Of a DNA stretch of 64,000 nucleotides, positions 35,041-44,067 are shown one piece after another. The stretch comes from Amycolatopsis suaedae (GTDB taxonomy: Bacteria > Actinomycetota > Actinomycetes > Mycobacteriales > Pseudonocardiaceae). Location of the stretch: positions 186,001 to 250,000 of the forward strand of contig NZ_SFCC01000007.1 in NCBI RefSeq assembly GCF_004214935.1. The letters run 5' to 3'. A program made the position numbers and the translations under genes. The notes beneath the pieces are model-generated. The model ran no database searches. It saw only the letters and a program-made list of their open reading frames with translations, and had not been told where the DNA came from. Positions within the stretch are counted from its first letter, which is position 1, and each line of letters starts with the position of its first letter.

Positions 35041-36702
35041 GTGCCCACCACCACGTTCCAGCACACCGAGGTCCTGCCGCTCGGACCGGACAACCGCACC
35101 GAGTACCGCCTGGTCAGCCAGGACGGCGTCGAGGTCGTCGAAGCGGGCGGCCAGAAGTTCCTGCGGGTCGACCCCGCCGCGCTGACGCTGCTGGCCCGTA
35201 CCGCGATCACCGACATCCAGCACCTGCTGCGCACCAGCCACCTCGCCCAGCTGCGGGCGATCGTCGACGACCCGGAGGCCAGCGGCAACGACCGGTTCGT
35301 CGCCATGGACCTGCTGCGCAACGCGGCCATCTCGGCGGGCGGGGTGCTGCCGATGTGCCAGGACACCGGGACGGCCATCGTCATCGGCAAGCGGACCGAG
35401 CGGGTGCTGACCGGCGGCAACGACGAGGAAGCGCTCTCCCGCGGCGTGTTCGACGCCTACCAGGAGCTGAACCTGCGGTACTCGCAGATGGCGCCGGTGA
35501 ACTTCTGGGAGGAACGCAACACCGGCACCAACCTGCCCGCCCAGGTCGAGCTTTACCACAAGGACGGCGCGGGTGACCCGTCCTACGAGTTCCTGTTCAT
35601 GGCCAAGGGCGGCGGCAGCGCGAACAAGACGTTCCTGTACCAGGAGACCAAGGCCGTCCTGAACCCGAAGCGGCTGGCCCGGTTCCTCGACGAGAAGCTG
35701 CGCAGCCTGGGCACCGCGGCGTGCCCGCCGTACCACCTGGCGATCGTCGTCGGCGGCATGTCGGCGGAGTTCAACCTCAAGGTCGCCAAGCTCGCGTCCG
35801 CCCGTTACCTCGACGACCTGCCGACGCAGGGATCCGAGCTGGGGCACGGTTTCCGCGACACCGACCTCGAGGCGCAGGTGCTGGAGATGACCCGGCAGTT
35901 CGGCATCGGGGCGCAGTTCGGCGGCAAGTACTTCTGCCACGACGTGCGGGTCATCCGGCTGCCGCGGCACGGTGCGTCCTGCCCGGTCGGCGTCGCGGTG
36001 TCGTGCTCGGCCGACCGGCAGGCCAAGGCGAAGATCACCGCCGACGGCGTGTTCCTGGAGCAGCTCGAGCGCGACCCGGCGCGGTTCCTGCCCGACGTGA
36101 CCGAGGACGACCTGTCCGAGGAGGTCGTCGCCGTCGACCTGAACCGGCCGATGGAAGAGATCCGCGCCCAGTTGTCCCAGCTGCCGGTGAAGACCCGCCT
36201 GTCGCTGACCGGCCCGCTGGTGGTGGCCCGCGACATCGCCCACGCGAAGATCGCCGAGCGGCTCGACGCCGGCGAGCCGATGCCGAAGTACCTGCGCGAC
36301 CACCCGGTCTACTACGCCGGCCCGGCCAAGACGCCGGAGGGTTACGCGTCCGGCTCGTTCGGCCCGACCACGGCCGGGCGGATGGACTCCTACGTCGAGC
36401 AGTTCCAGGCGGCGGGCGGTTCGCTGGTGATGCTGGCGAAGGGCAACCGGTCGAAGAAGGTCACGGCGGCCTGTGCCGAGCACGGCGGGTTCTACCTCGG
36501 GTCGATCGGCGGTCCGGCGGCGCGGCTGGCGCAGGACTGCATCAAGAAGGTCGAGGTGCTGGAGTACCCGGAGCTCGGCATGGAGGCGGTGTGGAAGATC
36601 GAGGTCGAGGACTTCCCCGCGTTCATCGTCATCGACGACAAGGGCAACGACTTCTTCGCCGCCACCAGCGAACCGGTGCTGCAGATCAGCTTCCGGTCCT
36701 GA
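35041..36702 (+). CDS. class I fumarate hydratase (iron-sulfur)
   Basis: This 553-residue cytoplasmic enzyme interconverts fumarate and malate in the TCA cycle. The Fe-S ligand cysteines expected for class I are seen: Cys in [18 protein letters not shown] (near residue 106), [13 protein letters not shown] (near 302) and [13 protein letters not shown] or nearby Cys (near 476). GTG 35041 ([17 protein letters not shown]) follows AAGGGAG; an upstream ATG at 35017 (MRAREPAA) is less likely. It stands alone next to sigB; the class II fumarase is not in the window. Confidence 0.9.
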   Translation: MPTTTFQHTEVLPLGPDNRTEYRLVSQDGVEVVEAGGQKFLRVDPAALTLLARTAITDIQHLLRTSHLAQLRAIVDDPEASGNDRFVAMDLLRNAAISAGGVLPMCQDTGTAIVIGKRTERVLTGGNDEEALSRGVFDAYQELNLRYSQMAPVNFWEERNTGTNLPAQVELYHKDGAGDPSYEFLFMAKGGGSANKTFLYQETKAVLNPKRLARFLDEKLRSLGTAACPPYHLAIVVGGMSAEFNLKVAKLASARYLDDLPTQGSELGHGFRDTDLEAQVLEMTRQFGIGAQFGGKYFCHDVRVIRLPRHGASCPVGVAVSCSADRQAKAKITADGVFLEQLERDPARFLPDVTEDDLSEEVVAVDLNRPMEEIRAQLSQLPVKTRLSLTGPLVVARDIAHAKIAERLDAGEPMPKYLRDHPVYYAGPAKTPEGYASGSFGPTTAGRMDSYVEQFQAAGGSLVMLAKGNRSKKVTAACAEHGGFYLGSIGGPAARLAQDCIKKVEVLEYPELGMEAVWKIEVEDFPAFIVIDDKGNDFFAATSEPVLQISFRS

Positions 36703-36708
36703 CACCGC

Positions 36709-37389
36709 TCATTCCTCGATGGCGCCGCCGACGGCACGCAGGTGCTCGCGGAACGTGAGCTCCGGCGTGTCGCGGCGGCGGGCCAGGAAGTCGCCGAACC
36801 GCACCTGCGACCGCAGCGTCTCGCCGGACCGGATGCGGTCGGCCTGGCGGCGCTCGGTGTCCCGGATCGTCCGCGCCAGGCCGGTCAGCTCGTCCACCCG
36901 GTCCAGCGGGAGGAACACCGCGCCGTCGTCGTCGGCGAACACCAGGTCGTCCTTGCCGACCTCCCACTGCCCCACCGTCGCCGACTCGACGGCGTCGCCC
37001 GCCCGGGGGTCGAGCCGCAGCGGTCCGGTCGGCAGCGCGCCGAGGCTGAACACCGGCAGGCCGATGGCGCGGATGTCGGCGGTGTCGCGGTGCAGGCCCC
37101 AGATCACGATTCCGCCGAGCCCCGCCGCCCGCGCCTCCAGCACGACGAGGTCGCCCACGCACGCCTCGTCGGCGCGGCCGCCGTTGTCGACCACCAGCAC
37201 GTCGCCTTCCCGCGCGCCGGCGAACGCCTCCAGGAACACGTCGACACTGCCCGCGTGCCGCGCCGGGCAGACCCGGCCGGCCACTCGCATGCCGGGTGTC
37301 ACCGGCGGCAGCGAGACGCACCGCACCGGCACCCCGGCCCGGATGCAGGCGTCGGTCCGGTGGGCGGTGGTCAGGTCGTCGAAGCTCAT
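36709..37389 (-). CDS. RraA family protein (HMG/CHA aldolase-like)
   Basis: This 226-residue protein has the RraA/HMG aldolase fold: GRVCPARHAGSVDVFLEAF, then DVLVVDNGGRADEACVGDLVVLEARAAGLGGIVIWGLHRDTADI (in sections), with the metal-binding Asp in the RDTADI region. Members cleave 4-hydroxy-4-methyl-2-oxoglutarate or act as RNase E inhibitors; in actinobacteria an aldolase or decarboxylase role is more likely. ATG 37389 overlaps the MarR-GNAT gene by 4 bases, so the two are co-expressed. Confidence 0.85.
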   Translation of the reverse strand: MSFDDLTTAHRTDACIRAGVPVRCVSLPPVTPGMRVAGRVCPARHAGSVDVFLEAFAGAREGDVLVVDNGGRADEACVGDLVVLEARAAGLGGIVIWGLHRDTADIRAIGLPVFSLGALPTGPLRLDPRAGDAVESATVGQWEVGKDDLVFADDDGAVFLPLDRVDELTGLARTIRDTERRQADRIRSGETLRSQVRFGDFLARRRDTPELTFREHLRAVGGAIEE

Positions 37390-38270
37390 GGCAGTCCCTT
37401 CTCGAACCAGTGGTGGGCGTAGGTCTCGTCGTTGAACGCGTCCACCTCGCGGAAACCGGCGCCCCGGTACAGCGCGATCGCCTCGGTCAGCGCCCGGTTC
37501 GTCTCCAGCCGCAGCGTGTGCACGCCGTGCGCGCGGGCGTGCCGCTCCAGTTCGGTCAGCAGCCGCCTGCCCAGGCACAATCCGCGCACCGACGGCGCCA
37601 CCCACATGCGTTTGACCTCCGCGATCCCGTCCGCACGCAGCTTGAGCGCACCGCAGCCGACCGGGTCGTCGTGCAACGCGGCGACCAGCAGCAGCCCGGC
37701 GGGCGGGCGCAGCTCGTCGTCGGCGGCGGGCAGGCTGCGCTCCGGGTCGAAGCCGCCGTCGAACCGCCCGGCCAGCTCCGCGACGTAGGCCGCGACGCAC
37801 CGGCGTGCCCCCGGCTCGGCCGGGTCGCGGACGGTCACGTCGACCATGGACGCCACCAGCAGGCGTTCCACCTGCGCCATCGCCGACGTGAGCCGCTCGC
37901 GCTGGTCGTCGTCGAGCGGGCGCAGGATCGACGTGGCCAGTTCGTCGGAGAGCCGGTCCAGCTCGGCACGCTCGGCCAGCCCGGCCGCGGTGAGCCGGAC
38001 GGTCCGCACCCTCCCGTCTGCGCCGTCCTGCCCGACCTCGACCAGGCCGTCGGCCCGCAGCGCGGTCAGCAGGCGGCTCAGGTAGCCGGAGTCCAGGTCC
38101 AGCCGGGTCCGCAGATCCCGCAGCTCGCAGGTGTCCCCCGCGATCTCCCACAGCAGCCGGGCCTGGCCGAGCGGCCGGCCACGGGACAGGTAGGCGTCGT
38201 CGAGGGCGCCGATCCGCTGGGTGACCGTGCGGTTGAACCGCCGCACCCGCTCCACCAGCACACGATCCAT
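37386..38270 (-). CDS. MarR-GNAT fusion regulator/acetyltransferase
   Basis: This 294-residue protein joins an N-terminal MarR winged helix (ELRDLRTRLDLDSGYLSRLLTALRADGLV, residues about 48-80) to a C-terminal GNAT domain (VKRMWVAPSVRGLCLGRRLLTEL with the acetyl-CoA loop, residues about 215-240). Such fusions are known in actinobacteria, and the substrate of the transferase is usually unknown. It is followed by a coupled RraA gene. The inverted repeat CTCTGAC-CTTA-GTCAGAG at 38272-38289, next to its start, is a plausible autoregulatory site. Confidence 0.87.
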   Translation of the reverse strand: MDRVLVERVRRFNRTVTQRIGALDDAYLSRGRPLGQARLLWEIAGDTCELRDLRTRLDLDSGYLSRLLTALRADGLVEVGQDGADGRVRTVRLTAAGLAERAELDRLSDELATSILRPLDDDQRERLTSAMAQVERLLVASMVDVTVRDPAEPGARRCVAAYVAELAGRFDGGFDPERSLPAADDELRPPAGLLLVAALHDDPVGCGALKLRADGIAEVKRMWVAPSVRGLCLGRRLLTELERHARAHGVHTLRLETNRALTEAIALYRGAGFREVDAFNDETYAHHWFEKGLP

Positions 38271-38271
38271 C

Positions 38272-38329
38272 CTCTGACCTTAGTCAGAGAAACTCGCCAG
38301 GGATATTAGTTGCAAAGACACTAGTGTCT
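38272..38329. promoter_or_regulatory. MarR- and PadR-type operators between divergent regulator genes
   Basis: Two palindromes fill the 75-base divergent gap. CTCTGAC-CTTA-GTCAGAG (38272-38289) lies at the MarR-GNAT start. AGACACTAGTGTCT (38316-38329) is a perfect 14-base palindrome 17 bases before the PadR start, followed by an overlapping TAGTGTC-TT-GGACACTA. Each probably binds the adjacent regulator. Confidence 0.55.
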
Positions 38330-38345
38330 TGGACACTATGGAGTC

Positions 38346-38948
38346 ATGAAACGCTCCGTCGTCGCCGTCGCGGTACTGGCCCTGCTCGCCGAGAAGCCCA
38401 TGCACCCCTACGAGATGCAGCGGCTGATCCGCGAACGCGGCAAGGAACGGGTCATCAACGTCACCTGGCGCACGAGCCTCTACAAGACGATCGACCGGCT
38501 GGCCGACGCGGGACTGGTCGCCACCGTCGGCACCGAGCGGGCGGGCGGCCGCCCGGAACGCACCGTCTACGAGATCACCGACGACGGCCGCGAGACCGTC
38601 CGGACCTGGCTACGCGGCATGCTCACCGCTCCCCGGGAGGACTTCCCGGAGTTCACCGCGGCGATCGCCTACCTGCCGCTGCTGGACGCCGGCGAGGTCC
38701 GGAGCTGCCTGGCCGGCCGGCTGGCCGCGCTGGAACGGGACCTCGCCGACATCCACGAGTCGAAGGCGGCCGGCGCACGGCTGGGACTGCCCCGGCTGGT
38801 GCTGCTGGAGGAGGAACTGCGCGAGGCGACGGTGCGGGCACACATCGACTGGATCACCGGCGTGGTCGCCGACCTCGACGCCGGCAGGCTGCGCTGGACC
38901 GCCGAGGAACTGGCCGCGTTCAGCGCCGAACTGGAGCGGGAGAGATGA
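38346..38948 (+). CDS. PadR family transcriptional regulator
   Basis: This 200-residue regulator has an N-terminal PadR winged helix (VAVLALLAEKPMHPYEMQRL, then RTSLYKTIDRLADAGLV, then GRPERTVYEITDDGRE) and a C-terminal helical dimerisation domain (VRTWLRGMLTAPREDFPEF). PadR proteins often repress a neighbouring drug or phenolic-acid resistance gene. The FAD monooxygenase starts 4 bases before its stop, so the two are coupled. ATG 38346 lies 17 bases from the palindrome. Confidence 0.92.
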   Translation: MKRSVVAVAVLALLAEKPMHPYEMQRLIRERGKERVINVTWRTSLYKTIDRLADAGLVATVGTERAGGRPERTVYEITDDGRETVRTWLRGMLTAPREDFPEFTAAIAYLPLLDAGEVRSCLAGRLAALERDLADIHESKAAGARLGLPRLVLLEEELREATVRAHIDWITGVVADLDAGRLRWTAEELAAFSAELERER

Positions 38949-40282
38949 GCTTTCACGTACTGATCATCGGAGCGGGCACCGGCGGGATGGCGCTGGCCCA
39001 CTCGCTGAAGAAGCAGGGCGTCAGCGTCGCCGTCTACGAACGCGACCGCACCAGGGCGGACTTCCTGCAGGGTTTCCGCGTCGGCATCAACCCCGAGGGC
39101 ACCAGGGCGCTGAAGGCGTGCCTGCCCGCCGACCTCTTCGAGCTGTTCGTGGCCACCTGCGCGGCGCCGATGCAGCGCGCCAACCTCTACACGGAACGCC
39201 TGAGCGAGCTGGTGTCGCTGGAAATGCCACTGGACCGCGGGACGCTGGACAGCGAGAAGTCGGTCAGCCGGGTCACGCTGAAGCAGGTGCTGCGCACCGA
39301 CGTCGACGACATCCTGCACTTCGGCAAATTCTTCAGCCACTACAGCCACACCGGCGACGGCCGGGTCGTCGCGCACTTCGAGGACGGCACGAGCGCGACC
39401 GGGGACGTCCTGGTCGCCGCCGACGGGACGCGCTCGCGGGTGCGCGCCCAGTACCTGCCGCACGCGGAGCTGGACGACGCCGAGATGGTCAGCGCCGCGG
39501 GGAAGGTCCCGCTCGACGACCGGGTCAGACGGTTGCTGCCGCCGAACATGCTGCGGGGCATGTCGCTGATCTTCGCTCCGCGCGGCAGGTTCTTCATCTC
39601 GCACGTGATGGAGTTCCCGTGGGACGGCGAGCTGAACCTGAAGAACGGCATCGGCGACCGCGACGCCGACCTCATCGCCGCCTGGCCGGGACTGCGGTTC
39701 GACAACACCCGCGACCACGTCATCTGGGGCGTGGCCGTTCCACCGCGGCTGGCGCCGGCCGGTCTGTCCGATGTGGAGGGTGCGGAGGTGATCGAGGTCG
39801 CCAAGGCGATGTCGCCGGGGTGGTCGGACACGCTGCACCGGCTGTTCGACCTGAGCGACCCGACGACCTGCGGGGTCTCCACCCGGCAGTCCACGTCCAG
39901 GCCGATCCCGCAGTGGGACACCACCAACGTCACGCTCATCGGCGACGCCATCCACACCATGACCCCCGGGCGCGGCGTCGGCGCCAACACCGCACTGAAG
40001 GACGCGCGACTGCTCGGCGACCGCCTCGGCGCGGCGCATCGCGGCGAAGTGCCGGTGCTGACGGCCATCCGCGAGTACGAGACGCGGATGATCGACTACG
40101 GGTTCACCGCGGTCAGGGAGTCGCTCAAGGCCTACGGCAAGGACAATCCGCTCAACGGACCGGTGCTCGGCAGGGCCATGCTCGGGGCGATGCGGGGTGG
40201 TGCCCGCACGTTGAAGGCGCTGCCCCCACTGCGGAGGGCCGTGGTCAACCGGATGCTGCGCGACCGCGGCGCCCGCGACTAG
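38945..40282 (+). CDS. FAD-dependent aromatic-type monooxygenase
   Basis: This 445-residue flavoprotein hydroxylase has the Rossmann GxGxxG (VLIIGAGTGGMALAHSL, residues 5-21), the DG motif VLVAADGTRSRVR near residue 155 and the second FAD motif LIGDAIHTMTPGRGVGANTAL near 335. It should use NAD(P)H and oxygen to hydroxylate an aromatic or polyketide-like substrate, or inactivate a drug; no substrate is evident. Control by the adjacent PadR gene is inferred. It converges with the NmrA-type gene with a 4-base overlap. Confidence 0.88.
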   Translation: MSFHVLIIGAGTGGMALAHSLKKQGVSVAVYERDRTRADFLQGFRVGINPEGTRALKACLPADLFELFVATCAAPMQRANLYTERLSELVSLEMPLDRGTLDSEKSVSRVTLKQVLRTDVDDILHFGKFFSHYSHTGDGRVVAHFEDGTSATGDVLVAADGTRSRVRAQYLPHAELDDAEMVSAAGKVPLDDRVRRLLPPNMLRGMSLIFAPRGRFFISHVMEFPWDGELNLKNGIGDRDADLIAAWPGLRFDNTRDHVIWGVAVPPRLAPAGLSDVEGAEVIEVAKAMSPGWSDTLHRLFDLSDPTTCGVSTRQSTSRPIPQWDTTNVTLIGDAIHTMTPGRGVGANTALKDARLLGDRLGAAHRGEVPVLTAIREYETRMIDYGFTAVRESLKAYGKDNPLNGPVLGRAMLGAMRGGARTLKALPPLRRAVVNRMLRDRGARD

Positions 40283-41139
40283 GCCGTCGTGCCAATGCCG
40301 GCCGCGAGCCGGTCGGTGACGGTGCGAGGCTCCCGGCCGAGGAGTTCGGCCAGCAGGGGGTCGGTCCCGGCGAAGTAGCCGGCACGGGCGGCCTGGTTCC
40401 AGGTCAGCATGAGCCGGGCCGGCTGCTCCGGGACGCCGTTCGCGATCTGTTCGGCAACCCACTGCTCGTCGTCCACGACGACGCGGGTGACGGTGCGACC
40501 GATGAGGCCGGAGGCGATCCTGGCGAGATCGTCGAGAGTGACGGCGGCCGAAGCGGTGAGGGTGACGGGGCCGTCGAAGGAGCGGGCACCGGCGAGGATG
40601 GCCGCGGTGGCCTCGGCCACGTCGGCACGGTCGGTGTACGGGACGGGGCCGTCCAGCGGCCCGGCGATCCCGCCGGTCCGCTGCCACGGGCCGAGCACCA
40701 GGTCGAGTGAGCCGTAAGCGGCGTTGCGCAACGCGGTCCAGGCGACGCCGGAGTCGCCGAGCATCGCCTCGGTCGCGAGGTGGGTTTCCGACGGCCGGTA
40801 CGGGTTGCCGGGGACGGCGCCTTGCTGGCTGGTGTAGAGGATCCGCCGGACACCGGCCTCAACCGCCGCGTCGATGGCGCCCCGGTGCAGGGCGACCAGG
40901 TCGGCGGCCGGGTCGTTGCCGGACACCAGGAGGACCTGCTCGGCACCGGCGAAGGAGTCACGCAGGGCGGCCGGATCCTCGTAGGAACCCTGCCGCACGC
41001 GCACGCCGCGGTCGGCGAAGTGCCGCGCCTTGGCGGTGTCGCGGACGCTGACGCCGAGCTGGTCCGCGGGTACGCGCTTGAGCAGGTGCTCGACGGTGGC
41101 GCCGCCCAGCCCACCGGTGGCGCCGGTGACAACGATCAT
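40279..41139 (-). CDS. NmrA-type NAD(P)-binding oxidoreductase
   Basis: This 286-residue atypical SDR begins [20 protein letters not shown] with the dinucleotide-binding loop, followed by VSVRDTAKARHFADRGVRVR and RILYTSQQGAV. It resembles QorB/NmrA quinone reductases or sensors. ATG 41139 was chosen since GAGG lies 8 bases upstream; an ATG at 41157 adds 6 residues and has no ribosome site. It is divergent from a TetR gene and is presumably its target. Confidence 0.85.
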   Translation of the reverse strand: MIVVTGATGGLGGATVEHLLKRVPADQLGVSVRDTAKARHFADRGVRVRQGSYEDPAALRDSFAGAEQVLLVSGNDPAADLVALHRGAIDAAVEAGVRRILYTSQQGAVPGNPYRPSETHLATEAMLGDSGVAWTALRNAAYGSLDLVLGPWQRTGGIAGPLDGPVPYTDRADVAEATAAILAGARSFDGPVTLTASAAVTLDDLARIASGLIGRTVTRVVVDDEQWVAEQIANGVPEQPARLMLTWNQAARAGYFAGTDPLLAELLGREPRTVTDRLAAGIGTTA

Positions 41140-41161
41140 CTTCGCGACCTCTTCCATAAGT

Positions 41162-41211
41162 TGACCACCATGGTCAGTTTCACTCGCCGCCGAGCGTAGG
41201 TAAACTGACCA
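41162..41211. promoter_or_regulatory. TetR-type operator between NmrA-type and tetR genes
   Basis: TGACCA-CCA-TGGTCA (41162-41176) is followed by TGGTCAGTTT (41171-41180) and its inverse AAACTGACCA (41202-41211), 21 bases apart centre-to-edge. These nested inverted repeats fill the 106-base divergent gap and are the likely site for the adjacent TetR protein. Confidence 0.6.
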
Positions 41212-41245
41212 AGGGAGTCAAATTACGACCGAGAGATGGTGAGGC

Positions 41246-41818
41246 GTGGTGCCGTCGGAATCCCGGCTGCGTGCCGATGCCCGGCGCAATTCCGAGCAGA
41301 TCCGCTCTGCCGCGATCGGCGCTTTCCAGGGACAGGGCCTGACGGTCCCGCTGGAGGAGGTCGCCAAGGCGGCGGGCGTCAGCAAGGCCACGATCTTCAA
41401 CCGGTTCGGCGGCCGGATCGGACTCATCGAGGCCGTCATCGAAGAGGTCGTCGCGACGGAGCTGTTCGCCGTCATCGACCGCATGCGGGCCATCGACGAC
41501 ATCGACGAGCGGATCGACTACTACCTCACCGCGCTGCGCGATCTCCAGTACCGCCAGCCCGCCGTCAACGACGTCCTGCTGCAGACGTATCCGCACTCGC
41601 GGCAGCTGATGAAGATCTGCCGGGCCGGGAGTGAGGCCAACGACGAACTCGTCGCGGCGGCGCGGGCCTCCGGCGCGCTGCGGCCGGAGTTCACGGCGGG
41701 CGACCTGCACGCACTCGTCGTCGACAACGCCCTCGCGCTCAAGTACGGCGAACGGCCTGCCCGGGAGGCCTATGACCGCCGCACCACGTACCTCCTGGAC
41801 GGACTTCGCGCGCGCTAG
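41246..41818 (+). CDS. TetR family transcriptional regulator
   Basis: This 190-residue repressor has a TetR DNA-binding domain (IRSAAIGAFQGQGLTVPLEE, then VAKAAGVSKATIFNRFGGRIGLIEAV) and a helical ligand domain. The start is GTG 41246. It is divergent from the NmrA-type gene, and the intergenic inverted repeats are candidate operators for both genes. The ligand is unknown. Confidence 0.92.
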   Translation: MVPSESRLRADARRNSEQIRSAAIGAFQGQGLTVPLEEVAKAAGVSKATIFNRFGGRIGLIEAVIEEVVATELFAVIDRMRAIDDIDERIDYYLTALRDLQYRQPAVNDVLLQTYPHSRQLMKICRAGSEANDELVAAARASGALRPEFTAGDLHALVVDNALALKYGERPAREAYDRRTTYLLDGLRAR

Positions 41819-42252
41819 CCGCGGAACATCTCGTCCAAGCGAGCCAGGGACTTCTCGATCGCGGCGCGGTTGCGGCGGGGGAACGGGCTCAGCGAGATCA
41901 GCACCGGGACCCGTGCGGTGGACCAGTCGAACGTCTCGGTGACCCGGGTGTGCCCGTCGTCCACGGGCTCCAGCTGCCAGCGCCAGCGGTGACCGTTGAA
42001 GTGCCGCCAGGCGATCAGCCGGTCCTGCTCGAACTCCACCACCGTGTTGAGGATCTTGTAGGACGCGCCCATCCGCATGTCCATCCCGAACTTCGCGCCC
42101 ATCGTCAGGCGTTCGGGGCCGCCGGGCTGCGCGGCACGCACGGTGCCCGAGCCGTCCAGCAGCGGATGCTTGGCCGGGTCGGTGAGCAGTTCGAAGATCG
42201 TGTCCGGCGTGGTGGCGATCGTCCTGGACAGCGACACCTGGCGTGATCCCAT
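41815..42252 (-). CDS. SRPBCC (START-like) protein
   Basis: This 145-residue protein has the helix-grip START/polyketide cyclase fold: VSLSRTIATTPDTIFELLTDPAKHPLLDGSG, then WRHFNGHRWRWQLEPVDDGHTRVTETFDW. Such proteins bind hydrophobic ligands. It is convergent with and overlaps the TetR gene by 4 bases. The ligand is unknown. Confidence 0.88.
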   Translation of the reverse strand: MGSRQVSLSRTIATTPDTIFELLTDPAKHPLLDGSGTVRAAQPGGPERLTMGAKFGMDMRMGASYKILNTVVEFEQDRLIAWRHFNGHRWRWQLEPVDDGHTRVTETFDWSTARVPVLISLSPFPRRNRAAIEKSLARLDEMFRG

Positions 42253-42304
42253 GGTGATCAGCGTAAGGGCGGCGTGACCCGTGTGGTCACGCCGCCGACG
42301 GAAA

Positions 42305-42811
42305 TCACTGCTTACGCTTCTCCGACTGCAGGACGATCTCGCGGTCCCCGAGCGGCTGCTGCAGCTGCACGGACAGCTTCGGGTAGCGGATGTCCATCGT
42401 GCAGGCGACGCCGCCGCTGGGCTCGGTCTCGACGAGCTTGATCACCACTCGCTCGGCGCTCTGCTCGACGACCTCGGCGCTGGCCCTGCCGCAACCGCCC
42501 TCCTCCGCGACGACCTGCAGCGTGGCGGGCTGGCCGGTGGTGCTCACCTCGACCGGGTACCCCTCGGGCAGTGCCTCGGAGTCGATCCGGTCGCCCGGTA
42601 CCGCGGTGCCGCCCGCGGGCGGCGCGGGTTTCTGGCCGTCCGATGTGCCCGGCGGAGCGGGCGGTGCCGGGGGTGCGGGCACTCCCGGTTCGGCCGGCGC
42701 ACTGGCGCCCGGCGGGTCGATCGGCTGCTGGCTTCCCACTTCTGGGTTAGCGCAGGCCGCCCCGGCGAACAGGGCGACCCCGGCGCCAACCACGATCGCT
42801 GTGTACCTCAT
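42305..42811 (-). CDS. secreted lipoprotein with Pro-rich linker
   Basis: This 168-residue lipoprotein has a signal (MRYTAIVVGAGVALFAGAA) with lipobox Cys 20. A Pro/Ala/Gly-rich linker to about residue 75 leads to a C-terminal beta-rich domain with two cysteines (EEGGCGRASAEV and GGVACTMDIRYP) that may form a disulfide. I do not recognise the domain. It should be anchored outside the membrane. It stands alone. Confidence 0.8.
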   Translation of the reverse strand: MRYTAIVVGAGVALFAGAACANPEVGSQQPIDPPGASAPAEPGVPAPPAPPAPPGTSDGQKPAPPAGGTAVPGDRIDSEALPEGYPVEVSTTGQPATLQVVAEEGGCGRASAEVVEQSAERVVIKLVETEPSGGVACTMDIRYPKLSVQLQQPLGDREIVLQSEKRKQ

Positions 42812-42853
42812 GTCCCAAAGGACGGAACGTGGGCGGCGCGGGGTTGCATTCGA

Positions 42854-43957
42854 TCACAGACCGGCTTCGTCGGCGGTCCGCTCGGCGATCGCCGGCGAGC
42901 ACGTCATGCCCCGCCCGCCGGGGCCGGTGACCAGCCACGCGTTGTCCGCCAGCCGCGCCCTGTGCACCACGCTCCCGCCGTCGGCCTGGGCATAGACGCC
43001 GGCCCAGCGGCGGACGATCCGCGGCAACGGCCTGCCCAGCAGTGCCGCGGCGACCGTGCGCAGGTGGTCGTAGGGCTCCTCCTCGACGTCGAAGCCGAAC
43101 GGTTCGTCGTAGGCGTGCGTGTCGCCGACGGTCAGGCCGCCGTCGCGGCGCTGCACCATCAGCAACTGCATGGCGTGCCGCGCGGCGACCTCCGGCTGCG
43201 GCTGCGTGGCGTTCATCGCGTCCAGCGCGGGACCGCGGTAGGCCGGGTAGTAGCGGAGGCTGTCGCCGTCGGCGACCGACGTCGGCAGCGGCTCGCCGAG
43301 CGGTTCGGTCTGCGCCATCTGCAGCCGGACCCGGCGCACCGGCAGATTCTCGGTCAGCTCCCCGACCAGACCGCCGAGCCAGGCTCCGGTGCAGAACAGC
43401 ACCAGGTCGGCGTCGTGACTCTCGCCCCGGTCGTCGACGACGCCCTGGGCGGTCAGCGATCGGACCTCCCGGCCCGGCAGCCAGCGGTACCGGCCCTTGG
43501 CGGCAAGCCGCTCCCGCAGGGCGGGCTGGGCCGTGCGTGGCTCGACCGCCGCGTCCAGCCCGCAGTGCAACGCGCCGAGGAACTCGCCACGCAGCGCGGG
43601 GTTGCGTTCGCGGACGGCAGCCGCGTCGAGCAGGGTCAGGTTCCGCCCGCCGTCGGCGGTCTGCTCGGCGACGGCCCACTCGGCCTCGGTGCGCAGCACG
43701 GTGAGCGAGCCGTTGGCGCGGAAGCCCAGGCCGGGCACCTCGTCGGCGATCGACTCCCACAGCTCGCGGGCCCGCAGCGCGGTCTCCAGCTCGGGGCCGT
43801 CGGCGCGGCCGCCGACCCAGATCAGGCCGAAGTTGCGTACGGAGGCACCCCGCGCCTCGGGCTCGCGCTCCAGTTGAACGACGTCGTGGCCGCGCTGCAC
43901 GGCCGTCCAGGCGTGCATGGTGCCGAGCACCCCGCCGCCGACGATGAGGATCCGCAT
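42854..43957 (-). CDS. FAD-dependent oxidoreductase (TIGR03364-like DAO)
   Basis: This 367-residue D-amino-acid-oxidase-type flavoprotein begins MRILIVGGGVLGTMHAWTAVQ. It has RNFGLIWVGGRADGPELETALRARELW near residue 45 and a C-terminal LVTGPGGRGMTCSPAIAERTAD (FAD). This matches a family often found near phosphonate catabolism genes, which are absent here, so the substrate is open. ATG 43957 has GGAGAG upstream; the extension to 44032 is not supported. The next upstream gene on the same strand, GntR, is across a 924-base repeat region. Confidence 0.82.
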   Translation of the reverse strand: MRILIVGGGVLGTMHAWTAVQRGHDVVQLEREPEARGASVRNFGLIWVGGRADGPELETALRARELWESIADEVPGLGFRANGSLTVLRTEAEWAVAEQTADGGRNLTLLDAAAVRERNPALRGEFLGALHCGLDAAVEPRTAQPALRERLAAKGRYRWLPGREVRSLTAQGVVDDRGESHDADLVLFCTGAWLGGLVGELTENLPVRRVRLQMAQTEPLGEPLPTSVADGDSLRYYPAYRGPALDAMNATQPQPEVAARHAMQLLMVQRRDGGLTVGDTHAYDEPFGFDVEEEPYDHLRTVAAALLGRPLPRIVRRWAGVYAQADGGSVVHRARLADNAWLVTGPGGRGMTCSPAIAERTADEAGL

Positions 43958-44067
43958 ACCGCACACGCTCTCCGCCACCGGCCAACGCGGCGCCAGCGCG
44001 CGTTGAACTCCCCGTGAACCGGCCCGGAACATTGGACCGGACGAGTTACCGGTTTGTTATGTACCAA

